This document shows, piece after piece, positions 25,608 to 34,223 of a stretch of DNA of 64,000 bases. The notes below the pieces were generated by a model, which saw only the letters and a list, made by a program, of their open reading frames with translations, was not told the DNA's origin and did not search any database. How positions within the stretch are numbered: position 1 is the stretch's first letter; each line of letters begins with the position of its first letter. The DNA lies in contig NZ_CP050698.1 of assembly GCF_005116655.2 (NCBI RefSeq), forward strand, positions 4,442,001 through 4,506,000, in the 5' to 3' direction. This DNA comes from Desulfosediminicola flagellatus (GTDB taxonomy: Bacteria > Desulfobacterota > Desulfobulbia > Desulfobulbales > Desulfocapsaceae). Both the position numbers and the translations under genes were made by a program.

Positions 25608-27311
25608 TCAGCTGTTCATAACATATGTATCACGCAAAGCATAGACCTGCTCCTTCCAGACAGCCTCAAAACCATTCGTATCAACAACCGGTTTTTTTAG
25701 CATTTCCCTATAAATCTCTTCCTGTTCATCAGTGTTGTCAAAACCAACAATCATCTGCAAAGCTGCTCGTGCGTAATCCTGAATGAGGAAGGTAAAGATC
25801 TGTTCCAGCAGCGCTTCATCTGTGCCTTGAATTTTAGCATTCTCCAGAATTAACTGTGCATACACTGAGAGAGTAAAAAGTTCACCGGCACTCAACATAT
25901 AATCGATATTTGCAGCCTGCTCTTTTGTCGGTGGCGCTGTTACCAACAGCTTTCTGAACAACTCCATCTGAGTCCTGAAGAGCTTAACATTTGGAGAATC
26001 TATGTCTTTATAGGCAAGTCGGTAATCAGGGAATCGTACACTAGCCAGTTTCCCGGTCATCTGATTAAAGAGATACTCATCATCTCGTGCTTCATGCTGC
26101 TGTGGTATTGCAGGATAATTTGCTGGCTCAAAGAAATAATTTTTCACAAACTTGATGATTAGCGCCATGTTCACATGCTCGGTGCCTTCTAATTTGGGAA
26201 GCATACCGATATCGCGGATAGCCATCTCAAAATAGGTGTCCTGCTCAAATCCTTTTGCAGCGATGACCTCATGCAACAAAGCAACCACCTTCTCGCCCTG
26301 CCCGGTAACCTTCATTTTAACAATAGGGTTAAAGAGCAGATATCTGCGATCGTCGTCAGAAGCGCAACGCAGATAATCGGCCGAGCGGTATGCTACAAGC
26401 TTCATTGCGCAAAGACGAGCATAACTCTCAACAAACATTTTTTTAACATGAGGGAAGTCTGTAACGTAGCGCCCATATAAATTACGCGCTGCTGCATGAT
26501 TTAGTGCCTCATAAAACGTATGGGTGGTAATACCAATTGAAGCACAGCCTAGCTCAAATTTACCCACATTAATGGTATTGAGTGACGAGTTCCAGGCATG
26601 ATCACCTCGTGAAAGGATATCTGCCTCTGTGATTGGATAATCTTTAAGGGAATACTCAGCAACATACGCCTGCCGCACACCTGACGTGTCGATTTTCTTG
26701 TCACACGAATATTGGGGATGATCAGGCTTAACAGTGAAAAACACATACTCACCCGTGCCCTCAATCTTGGCAAACGTTGAAACAAGCGCCGCACAATTAC
26801 CATTGCCGATATAATATTTTGAACCATTCGCCAGATAAGTGCCATTATCCTGTGGAGAAAGTATCATCTCTGAAGAATACAGATCTGCACCATGGGTTTT
26901 CTCAGAAAGACCAAAAGCAAAGACCCCGCCATCTGCAAGCAGCTTCGCGGTAAGATGCTTCTGCTCTTCATTTTTCCCCATCCAGATCGGGCCAAGCCCA
27001 AGAATGGTCACCTGCCATGCGTACCAATAACACAGCCCGTAGAATGCAAGGATTTCATTATATTCGCTAATACGGTACATATCCCAACGCGTCTCATTCT
27101 TCCCGTATTTCGCCGGAGTCAACAGCTGTGAAAAGACACGTTCGTTCTTTATAAACTCAAGAAAATCCTCATACCAGACCATCGACTGATCATCTTCTTT
27201 AATGCTCTTGAGACCTTTCTCCTCAAAGAAGTTAACAGTCTTTTCGACAAGCTCACGATAACGGTCATCTATATGTGGACGATCATATTTCTTCGGATTC
27301 AGCAGCATCAC
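25608..27311 (-). CDS. Acyl-CoA dehydrogenase family protein
   Basis: A 567-residue FAD enzyme for the first step of beta-oxidation. It has the N-terminal helical domain, the flavin-contacting FAFGLSEKTHGADLYS segment, the middle beta domain, and LEGTEHVNM containing the glutamate at the usual catalytic-base position. The C-terminal extension beyond residue 420 is longer than in short-chain enzymes. It is 90 bp downstream of the DUF4442 gene on the same strand and is likely the last gene of that operon. Chain-length preference cannot be judged. Confidence 0.85.
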   Translation of the reverse strand: MMLLNPKKYDRPHIDDRYRELVEKTVNFFEEKGLKSIKEDDQSMVWYEDFLEFIKNERVFSQLLTPAKYGKNETRWDMYRISEYNEILAFYGLCYWYAWQVTILGLGPIWMGKNEEQKHLTAKLLADGGVFAFGLSEKTHGADLYSSEMILSPQDNGTYLANGSKYYIGNGNCAALVSTFAKIEGTGEYVFFTVKPDHPQYSCDKKIDTSGVRQAYVAEYSLKDYPITEADILSRGDHAWNSSLNTINVGKFELGCASIGITTHTFYEALNHAAARNLYGRYVTDFPHVKKMFVESYARLCAMKLVAYRSADYLRCASDDDRRYLLFNPIVKMKVTGQGEKVVALLHEVIAAKGFEQDTYFEMAIRDIGMLPKLEGTEHVNMALIIKFVKNYFFEPANYPAIPQQHEARDDEYLFNQMTGKLASVRFPDYRLAYKDIDSPNVKLFRTQMELFRKLLVTAPPTKEQAANIDYMLSAGELFTLSVYAQLILENAKIQGTDEALLEQIFTFLIQDYARAALQMIVGFDNTDEQEEIYREMLKKPVVDTNGFEAVWKEQVYALRDTYVMNS

Positions 27312-27401
27312 AATCTCCTGGATTATATAAAAAGGGACATTTCAACCACGCTCTTCCCTCTGACACCTCACAACTCAGTCCTATTTCCTTTAATCTGTCT
27401 T

Positions 27402-27920
27402 TTAAACCTTCGTCCTCACTACATCCCACCTCTTAATCTGCCATGTCGTTTTCGCCAGAGCAATGTCATTGCCAGCTGCATCGACCACCTTGCTTTCCAT
27501 AATTACAGTGACAAGTTCCTGATCATTCAGCGGCTCAACGACTTCCTGATCAAGACGCTCACTACTGCACCTGGATTCTGAAAAAATGTCATCTTTTGCC
27601 TGATAGAGATATTCCACCTCCATATTTGACATGATCAGTCGGTACTGGGCCGGATGAAGCTTTGTCATCAACAGAAAGCCTGCCGAAAACTCAGCAATAG
27701 TCGCTATCGCACAGGCATGGATTCCACGTATATGATTAAAGTTGCTCTTTTTGTACCTGCTTCTGGTGCGGATGAAATCCTCACCTATCGCCTCAATGCC
27801 AAAACCATGAGGCCTGTTAAACGGAATTACTCGTCCGATAACAGTGTTTAAGACCCAGAGCCAACCTTGTGATTGTCTTGCTCTGGTAGTTAGCGGTGTA
27901 AGCAGGTTAAAGACGTTCAT
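27402..27920 (-). CDS. DUF4442 hotdog-fold protein (putative acyl-CoA thioesterase)
   Basis: A 172-residue protein resembling the DUF4442 group of the hotdog superfamily: IRGIHACAIATIAEFSAGFL corresponds to the central hotdog helix with its acidic residue, and NMEVEYLYQAKDDI to the following strands. The family is thought to cleave acyl-CoA esters. Its ATG overlaps the TGA of the upstream flavoprotein by one base (TGATG), so it is translationally coupled and belongs to the beta-oxidation group. Confidence 0.7.
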   Translation of the reverse strand: MNVFNLLTPLTTRARQSQGWLWVLNTVIGRVIPFNRPHGFGIEAIGEDFIRTRSRYKKSNFNHIRGIHACAIATIAEFSAGFLLMTKLHPAQYRLIMSNMEVEYLYQAKDDIFSESRCSSERLDQEVVEPLNDQELVTVIMESKVVDAAGNDIALAKTTWQIKRWDVVRTKV

Positions 27921-29920
27921 CAGATACTCCTTCCACTGGAAAAACCCTGATGATTCGCTTCAAAGACAGTTCCCGGTTCATTAGCATCACCGACAACCTG
28001 AAAGTGGATTCCCAATTCAGCCGCTGCTTTTTTCAAAGAATTTTCAGATCTGGTGCCGACTGCCAGTACAATAGTGTCAGCAGAAATTTCACGAATTTCG
28101 CCACCGATTTCAAACCGTATTCCTGCCGGTGTTATCTCAATAACTTTGGCACCAACACATGGTTTGACACCAAAACGACTGACATCCTGCAACATTCCCC
28201 AGCGAGTGGATTTACCAAAATTGGTGCCGAGTTTGTCTATCAATTCGATCAGAAAAACTTCCCTGCCACCATCCGTTGCCAGCCGTGCAAGTTCTGCAGG
28301 ATCTTCGGCCTGATTAACCAACAAAAACTTTAATTCTTCACCCGAAAGAGTACCTTCTTCAGCCAGCATCAGTGCAGTCTCAACACCAACGGCACCTCCA
28401 CCGATAACTGCAACTTTTCGGCCAGCCTGTGTTTTGCCGGCAAGCACATCCCACGCCTGCACAACATTGGGTAGATCGACACCAGAAATTGAAGGAGTTA
28501 CAGGGCTACCACCTGTTGCAATAATAAGTGTATCCGGGTTGAGTTCAGCCAGTGTTTCTCTTGTCACTTCGGTATTCAAAACAACCTGAACACCAGCCTC
28601 TGCCAGTTGCCTGGTCATATCATTTGCGAATACAAGAAACTCACCACGACCTGGAGGTGCTCCAGCCAGATGTAACTGACCGCCAAGCCGCATGGACTTC
28701 TCATATAATTTCACACGATGACCTCGCTCAGCTGCAGCTATAGCAGCAGACATACCGGCGACACCGCCCCCAACCACCATCACCTGCTTCAGCACTTCAG
28801 GGTTATCCTGTTTCAACTCACGTTCATGACCAGCCCGAGGATTACAGACACACTCAACAGCTTTCATCTTAAAGATATTGTCAAAGCAACCCTGGCCGCA
28901 GGCAACACAGTGAACAATCCGGTCCTCTTCACCACGTTCAGCTTTTGCCGGAAAATCAGGATCTGTAATCAGCGCCCTGCCAATTGCAACTGCATCGCAG
29001 TAGCCGAGTGAGAGAAGTCTTCGTGCGGTTTCAGGATCATTTATTCGATGGGAGGCAATAACAGGTACCATCACTTTATCCCTGATTTCCCGCGCCATAT
29101 AAGCGAAAACCCCGCGTGGCACTTTAGTGACGATCTGAGGCACCTGTGCCTCATGCCAGCCGACATTGATACAAAGAGCATCAGCACCCGATTCTGTGAG
29201 AGCCAACGCAAAGGTCTGCAGATCTTTAGCACCGATTCCGCCTTTCATAAAATCATTACCATTAATACGGACAAGCACCGGAAAATCTTTACCAAGTCGA
29301 TCTTTTACAGCTTCAATCACCTCGCAGCCAAACCGCATACGGTTTTCCAGGCTGCCGCCATACTGATCAGTTCGCTGATTGGTAAAGGGTGAGAGAAAAG
29401 CACTGATCAGATAGCCTGTACCAGCAAGGATCTCAACAACGTCAAACCCTGCTTCCCGCGATCGTTCTGCAGCATCTGCAAAACGGATAATGGTTTCCTT
29501 AATTTCCTCAACAGCAAGCTCGCGAGGCGTTTCTTTTGTCAGACGCGAAGGCACCGGAGACGGAGCAACCGGCTTTTTGCCGCCAAGAAAGAACGAGGCG
29601 TTATAGCGTCCGGCATGGTTGAGCTGGATAGCCGCTTTGGCACCACCCTCTTTTATCGCTGAAGCAAGACGGGCAAGCCCCGGAACAAACGCATCGTCAT
29701 GCGCCCCAATATTTAGGGGTGTTCCGGATAACTCATCAACAGTGGCGTAGCCCACACTGATAAGCGCGGCTCCCCCTTCGGCTCGTTTGCGGTAAAAATC
29801 GATCAGCTGATCTGTAACCTGAAAATTTCGGCACATGTTCATATGCATGGCAGGCATAAAAATGCGGTTTTTTAGCGTCAGCGTCCCGATAGTCCAGGGC
29901 TGAAACAATGGGTCGTACAT
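27920..29920 (-). CDS. 2,4-dienoyl-CoA reductase-like flavoprotein (FadH family)
   Basis: A 666-residue multidomain flavoprotein. Residues 1-330 form the Old Yellow Enzyme TIM barrel that binds FMN (PLFQPWTIGTLTLKNRI, RINGNDFMKGG). The four-cysteine cluster CVACGQGCF with CVCNPRAG holds [4Fe-4S], and residues about 375-666 form an FAD/NAD(P) domain (VVGGGVAGMSAAIAA, VAVIGGGAVGVETA). This is the layout of FadH, which reduces dienoyl-CoA intermediates of unsaturated fatty acids, and of related anaerobic enoate reductases. It begins 3 bp after the upstream hydrolase gene and overlaps the DUF4442 gene. Confidence 0.82.
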   Translation of the reverse strand: MYDPLFQPWTIGTLTLKNRIFMPAMHMNMCRNFQVTDQLIDFYRKRAEGGAALISVGYATVDELSGTPLNIGAHDDAFVPGLARLASAIKEGGAKAAIQLNHAGRYNASFFLGGKKPVAPSPVPSRLTKETPRELAVEEIKETIIRFADAAERSREAGFDVVEILAGTGYLISAFLSPFTNQRTDQYGGSLENRMRFGCEVIEAVKDRLGKDFPVLVRINGNDFMKGGIGAKDLQTFALALTESGADALCINVGWHEAQVPQIVTKVPRGVFAYMAREIRDKVMVPVIASHRINDPETARRLLSLGYCDAVAIGRALITDPDFPAKAERGEEDRIVHCVACGQGCFDNIFKMKAVECVCNPRAGHERELKQDNPEVLKQVMVVGGGVAGMSAAIAAAERGHRVKLYEKSMRLGGQLHLAGAPPGRGEFLVFANDMTRQLAEAGVQVVLNTEVTRETLAELNPDTLIIATGGSPVTPSISGVDLPNVVQAWDVLAGKTQAGRKVAVIGGGAVGVETALMLAEEGTLSGEELKFLLVNQAEDPAELARLATDGGREVFLIELIDKLGTNFGKSTRWGMLQDVSRFGVKPCVGAKVIEITPAGIRFEIGGEIREISADTIVLAVGTRSENSLKKAAAELGIHFQVVGDANEPGTVFEANHQGFSSGRSI

Positions 29921-29923
29921 ATA

Positions 29924-30874
29924 TTACCTCCCGGTTACATGATTAAATTGATCAGCGACGCTGTCGAACAGGCCTGTTGCATGGAGGGAATCACTGAGTT
30001 TCTCAGGCGCTGCAAGAAAGTCCTGCATAAACAGGATCTCTGAACCCTTGAGATAAATGTGAAAGACATCGGTCATGGAGTTGTTAAAGAGTGTCTCAAT
30101 AATTTTTGCCACATTGCGCTCATCCGCATACGGCTTCATCTGCTCTACCCGAATAAGCATTTTGCTTATATAAAAAAGCAACGTATCATTGATGCTCTCA
30201 ACCGATTTTCGATGACCCGGCAACACTGTCTTGCCATTCAGAGACGAGAGTTTTACGATCGATTGGCAATATGCATCATAGTTGTTAAAACGTTCACCGG
30301 TAATCAGATCAACATCAAGCAGCGGAGATTGAAAAATCCCCCGCAACAATGTGTCACCTGATACTACAAAATCATCAAACACATAGACAACATCACTCTG
30401 AGAGTGCCCGGGGCAGTTTATAACCTCTATACCAATCTCTTCCGGGATATCTTCCTCTGCTATTTTATAATTCTCCGGAAAAGCCGGAAAAAGCACCCCG
30501 CTATCAAAGATTTCCCGCAGCTCATCAAGATATTTTTTCGAGAACCCTATAGCCAGCAACAAGGTGTACATCTGTTGCATTCGGTAGTCATGCTGGGTGA
30601 TCTTTAACGAATCGCGGTACGGCAGATAAACCGCCGCTTCAGTTTCCTGCTCAAGCCAATGTGCAAGCCCGTAATGATCGATATGACAATGGGTAATAAA
30701 AACATGTTTGACCCGGGCCAGGTCGACTGAATCTTGGAGATAATTCTTTGCCTCCCTGATGGGCGGCCCGGTATCAAACAAACACAATTCCCCATCCCGC
30801 TCAACAGTGTAACAATGAACAGGACCAACTAAGTACGGAGTATCAATGGTGTGTTGAACAGGTTTACTCTCCAT
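29924..30874 (-). CDS. Metallo-beta-lactamase-fold hydrolase
   Basis: A 316-residue MBL-fold protein with the metal-binding HCHIDHYG motif, a downstream histidine in NCPGHSQSD and the acidic ligand region FVVSGDTLLRG, followed by an unassigned C-terminal domain. Members near beta-oxidation genes are candidate thioesterases or CoA-ester hydrolases, which is inference. I start at ATG 30874; a TTG further upstream (30907) would add eleven unconvincing residues. It is the first gene of a minus-strand operon with the FadH-like and DUF4442 genes. Confidence 0.75.
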   Translation of the reverse strand: MESKPVQHTIDTPYLVGPVHCYTVERDGELCLFDTGPPIREAKNYLQDSVDLARVKHVFITHCHIDHYGLAHWLEQETEAAVYLPYRDSLKITQHDYRMQQMYTLLLAIGFSKKYLDELREIFDSGVLFPAFPENYKIAEEDIPEEIGIEVINCPGHSQSDVVYVFDDFVVSGDTLLRGIFQSPLLDVDLITGERFNNYDAYCQSIVKLSSLNGKTVLPGHRKSVESINDTLLFYISKMLIRVEQMKPYADERNVAKIIETLFNNSMTDVFHIYLKGSEILFMQDFLAAPEKLSDSLHATGLFDSVADQFNHVTGR

Positions 30875-30938
30875 AATCAGCTGTCTCGTAATTAGAAAAA
30901 GTCTCAAAAAGGTTCTGCTACAGACTGCCCTCGACAGG

Positions 30939-31061
30939 AAAAATGAGAAGTTTCGTCTAAGATTGAGGCATGGGTCGGGAAATTACCACAGGCGTATATT
31001 TAATACGCCGAGGATAATTTACCGGCACATAACAAAGATATTAGGCGAAAATCCTCATTTT
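30939..31061. repeat. Inverted-repeat element, family 3
   Basis: A 123 bp stretch with imperfect terminal arms: AAAAATGAGAAGTTTCG at the left and CGAAAATCCTCATTTT at the right. A central hairpin GGCGTAT-ATTTA-ATACGCC lies between two TTACC-containing boxes. It sits in the promoter region of the hydrolase operon. Partly similar stretches occur at 22.65-22.75 and 25.48-25.58 kb. Confidence 0.45.
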
Positions 31062-31070
31062 AAAAGAGCA

Positions 31071-31111
31071 CTCTCCGGGGCGCGAGGTTTAAAAAACAAT
31101 TCCCCGGAGAG
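31071..31111 (-). terminator. Terminator of the main beta-oxidation operon
   Basis: CTCTCCGGGG (31071-31080) pairs perfectly with CCCCGGAGAG (31102-31111) around a 21-base loop, directly after the stop of the acyl-CoA dehydrogenase gene. On the minus strand the stem is followed by TGCTCTTTT. Confidence 0.6.
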
Positions 31112-31121
31112 CGCGGAGCTG

Positions 31122-32900
31122 TTAGAAGAGATATTTCTCTTCTTCACAGGCAGTTTTAGCCAGCAGACGCTTAGCCTGAAGCAGGCCGGATGCATCATAC
31201 TTAGCAAATCTTCTGATACCGGACAGGATCATTGTAAGCGTATCACCTTCTTCTACATAGAAGGCGCCCTGCTTGGCTGCACGGCTCACTTCCTCTGTCA
31301 TGGTGAAAGCACATACTTTCACTGCGGCTTTGAGCAGTTCCTGCTTACGCTCGCTTGATGTCGGCAGTACCTTCTCTGCGCGAAGTACAGCACTTTCAAG
31401 TGCGTAGATCTGGATTGCGATGTCAGCAGCGGCCATCAGGATCTCCTGCTCATCGGCGATTTTGTCCATAAACTTCTGAACGCCGGCACCAGCAAGGATG
31501 AGGAAGATGGTTTTCAGGTTACCGATAAGCGCTTTCTCAGCAGCAAACGGTACTGAATCATCAATCTCTTCAAAGCTTGGAGTCATCAGCTTCTCAAAGG
31601 CTTTCATTGCTTCGGCCTGGAGTGGAAGCTGACCTGTCATCGCTTTTCTGAGGATCATGCCAGGAATAAGCAGACGGTTAATCTCGTTGGTACCTTCGAA
31701 GATTCTATTGATACGTTCATCACGATAGTATCGTTCTGCAGGATAATCGCTTACAAACCCATATCCGCCATGAATCTGCAGAACCTCGTCAACTGTTCTT
31801 GCCAGAACTTCACTACAATACACTTTGGCAATACCGCACTCCGGAGCATAATCTTCAATGGCCTTCAGGTACAGTTCGTAATAGTTATCGGCAGATCTAT
31901 CGATCTTTTCAATTTTCTCATCAAACACACCGGCCATCCGATAAACCAGCGACTCAGAGGCGTAGATCTCAGCAGTCATGTTGGCGACCTTCTCACCGAT
32001 TGCACCAAAGCTACTGATCTTCTTACCAAACTGAGTCCGCTCATTGGCATATTTGATGCCATCTACCATTGCCATTTTGGATGCACCGCAAACACCTGCA
32101 CCAAGCTTGAAACGTCCAATATTCAGAACGTTAAAGGCAATTTTATGACCTTTTCCAATCTCACCAAGTAAATTTTCAACCGGTACCTTACAGTTATCAA
32201 GAATAATCTGAGTGGTGGATGACCCTTTGATACCAAGCTTCTTCTCTTCAGCTCCGACTACAAGACCTTCAAAGCTCTTCTCTACAAGAAATGCGGTGAA
32301 ATGCTCTTTGTCAATCTTGGCGAATACGGTGAACAACTCAGCAAAACCACCATTGGTAATGAATTGCTTGGTTCCATTTAAGATATAGTGTTTTCCGTCT
32401 GCAGAAAGTGTCGCGGTTGCGGCTGCGCCAAGCGCGTCACTACCAGAACCAGGCTCTGTCAGACAATATGCTGCAGGCCATTCTCCAGATATAATTTTTC
32501 CCAGATATTGTTCTTTCTGAGCAGGAGTTCCGTAATAAACAAGGGGAAGAGTTCCAATACCAGTATGGCAGGTATAGGCAACTGAGAATGATCCTGCCTG
32601 TGAGATCTTTTCTGCTACAAGCATTGAAGACGCTTTGTCCAGCTCAAGGCCGCCATACTCTTCAGGAGCGTCCATCATCAGCAGACCAAGCTCACCGCAC
32701 TGGCGCAGGCCTTTAACCACGATATCAAAATCCTGCTTCTCTATTTCTTCGAGATGCGGGAAGATCTCATTTTGTACAAACTGCTCTGTGGTTTCAGCCA
32801 TCTGGCGATGTTCATCGGTAAAATCTTCCGGAGTAAAAACATCAGCACATGGCGTTTCAGCTACCAGGTATTCCCCACCTTTCAACATATTTTTAGACAT
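31122..32900 (-). CDS. Acyl-CoA dehydrogenase (FadE-type, long form)
   Basis: A 592-residue FAD-dependent acyl-CoA dehydrogenase. It has CLTEPGSGSDALGA for flavin contact, TKQFITNGG, RTQFGKKIS, the QIHGGYGFVSDYPAERYYRD segment and FEGTNEINRLLI with a glutamate at the catalytic-base position. A C-terminal extension of about 170 residues is as in VLCAD/FadE enzymes of Desulfobacterota. Electrons would go to an electron-transfer flavoprotein not encoded here. AAGGTGAG lies before the ATG. It is the last gene of the fadD-like operon, 88 bp after the thiolase gene, with an intervening hairpin. Confidence 0.9.
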   Translation of the reverse strand: MSKNMLKGGEYLVAETPCADVFTPEDFTDEHRQMAETTEQFVQNEIFPHLEEIEKQDFDIVVKGLRQCGELGLLMMDAPEEYGGLELDKASSMLVAEKISQAGSFSVAYTCHTGIGTLPLVYYGTPAQKEQYLGKIISGEWPAAYCLTEPGSGSDALGAAATATLSADGKHYILNGTKQFITNGGFAELFTVFAKIDKEHFTAFLVEKSFEGLVVGAEEKKLGIKGSSTTQIILDNCKVPVENLLGEIGKGHKIAFNVLNIGRFKLGAGVCGASKMAMVDGIKYANERTQFGKKISSFGAIGEKVANMTAEIYASESLVYRMAGVFDEKIEKIDRSADNYYELYLKAIEDYAPECGIAKVYCSEVLARTVDEVLQIHGGYGFVSDYPAERYYRDERINRIFEGTNEINRLLIPGMILRKAMTGQLPLQAEAMKAFEKLMTPSFEEIDDSVPFAAEKALIGNLKTIFLILAGAGVQKFMDKIADEQEILMAAADIAIQIYALESAVLRAEKVLPTSSERKQELLKAAVKVCAFTMTEEVSRAAKQGAFYVEEGDTLTMILSGIRRFAKYDASGLLQAKRLLAKTACEEEKYLF

Positions 32901-32941
32901 ATTCTCACCTTATAATGTTATGCGCTATCATCTCTTCTCTG

Positions 32942-32978
32942 AGAGCCTATTGGAGAAAGCCTTTTACCAATAGGCTCT
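32942..32978 (-). terminator. Intercistronic hairpin between thiolase and dehydrogenase genes
   Basis: AGAGCCTATTGG (32942-32953) pairs perfectly with CCAATAGGCTCT (32967-32978), 12 bp with a 13-base loop, in the 88 bp gap. No T-tract follows on the minus strand, so it is more likely an mRNA processing or attenuation element than a full terminator. Confidence 0.5.
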
Positions 32979-32988
32979 TCAATTGCGC

Positions 32989-34164
32989 TTACAGTTTTTC
33001 AAAAATACCGGCTGCTCCCATACCACCGCCGATGCACATGGAAACCATTCCGTACTTCGCCTTACGACGTCCCATCTCATGCAGAAGGGTCGCGGTAAGC
33101 TTAGCACCGGTACATCCAAGTGGATGACCGAGAGCAATTGCACCGCCATTTACGTTGACAATTTCAGGACTGATCTTCAGTTCCTGCATTACCGCCAATG
33201 CCTGGGCAGCAAACGCTTCGTTCAGCTCGATCAGATCGATGTCAGCAAGTGAGAGACCTGCCAGACGAAGAGCCTCTGGAATTGCTGCAATAGGACCAAT
33301 ACCCATAAGCTCAGGAGGTACGCCATTGACTGAAAATGAAAGGAATCTGCCAAACGGGTCTTTCTTGATTTTCTTGAGATAGTCTTCAGAGACGATCAGG
33401 GTGGCGGCTGCGCCATCAGTCATCTGTGAGGAGTTACCCGCAGTAACCGGCCCACCAACTTTGAATACTGAGCGGAGTCTGGAAAGTGATTCAACGGTGG
33501 TTCCGGGACGAACACCGTCATCCACTGTCACCATTTCTTTCACTCGTTTAATTTTATTACCGTCCAGAAATGTATTTTCGATCTCAACAGGGATGATCTC
33601 ATCAGCAAAGGTACCGTTCTGAATAGCTGCTACAGCTTTGGCGTTACTTGCGGCTGCAAAGGTATCCATCATTTCACGGTTGATGCCGTATTTCTCGGCA
33701 ACCAGTTCTGCTGTGGTTCCCATGGAGGCGAACGCCTCAGGCCAGTCCACCATCATACCCGGGTTGGCAGCATACTTAAGGCCACCCATCGGTACGCTGG
33801 ACATGGACTCAACACCACCTGCGATGATACAGTCGGTAAAACCTGCCATGACACGTTCAGCGGCAATGGCAATACTATTTAAACCAGAAGAACAGAAACG
33901 GTTGACGGTCAGCCCTGGAACCTCAATGGGCAGTCCTGCTTTCATTGCAGCAATTCGTCCGACATTCATTCCCTGCTCTGCTTCGGGGAACGAACAACCG
34001 AGTACGACATCACTGACAGTCATCGGGTCGATCTCGGTTCTTTCAACAAGTCCCTTGATCGCTATCGCGGCCAGATCATCCGGCCTCATATCTTTGAATT
34101 TTCCTTTATTTGCTCGGCAGCCTGGAGTCCTGTAGCTTGCCAGTATATATGCTTTTTTCATCAT
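32989..34164 (-). CDS. Acetyl-CoA acyltransferase (thiolase, FadA-type)
   Basis: Cleaves 3-ketoacyl-CoA to acetyl-CoA and a shortened acyl-CoA, the last step of beta-oxidation. The 391-residue protein has all thiolase signatures: the acyl-accepting cysteine in VNRFCSSGLNS, NGGAIALGHPLGCTGAK with the catalytic histidine, and CIGGGMG with the second catalytic cysteine. Length is standard. GAGAGG precedes the ATG. It lies 59 bp after the hydratase/dehydrogenase gene, with which it would form a two-subunit trifunctional unit. Confidence 0.92.
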   Translation of the reverse strand: MMKKAYILASYRTPGCRANKGKFKDMRPDDLAAIAIKGLVERTEIDPMTVSDVVLGCSFPEAEQGMNVGRIAAMKAGLPIEVPGLTVNRFCSSGLNSIAIAAERVMAGFTDCIIAGGVESMSSVPMGGLKYAANPGMMVDWPEAFASMGTTAELVAEKYGINREMMDTFAAASNAKAVAAIQNGTFADEIIPVEIENTFLDGNKIKRVKEMVTVDDGVRPGTTVESLSRLRSVFKVGGPVTAGNSSQMTDGAAATLIVSEDYLKKIKKDPFGRFLSFSVNGVPPELMGIGPIAAIPEALRLAGLSLADIDLIELNEAFAAQALAVMQELKISPEIVNVNGGAIALGHPLGCTGAKLTATLLHEMGRRKAKYGMVSMCIGGGMGAAGIFEKL

Positions 34165-34223
34165 GGTCCTCTCTATGGATAAACGTATTAACCAGTAAGT
34201 GTGTTTTATCTTTTATGGCGGTA

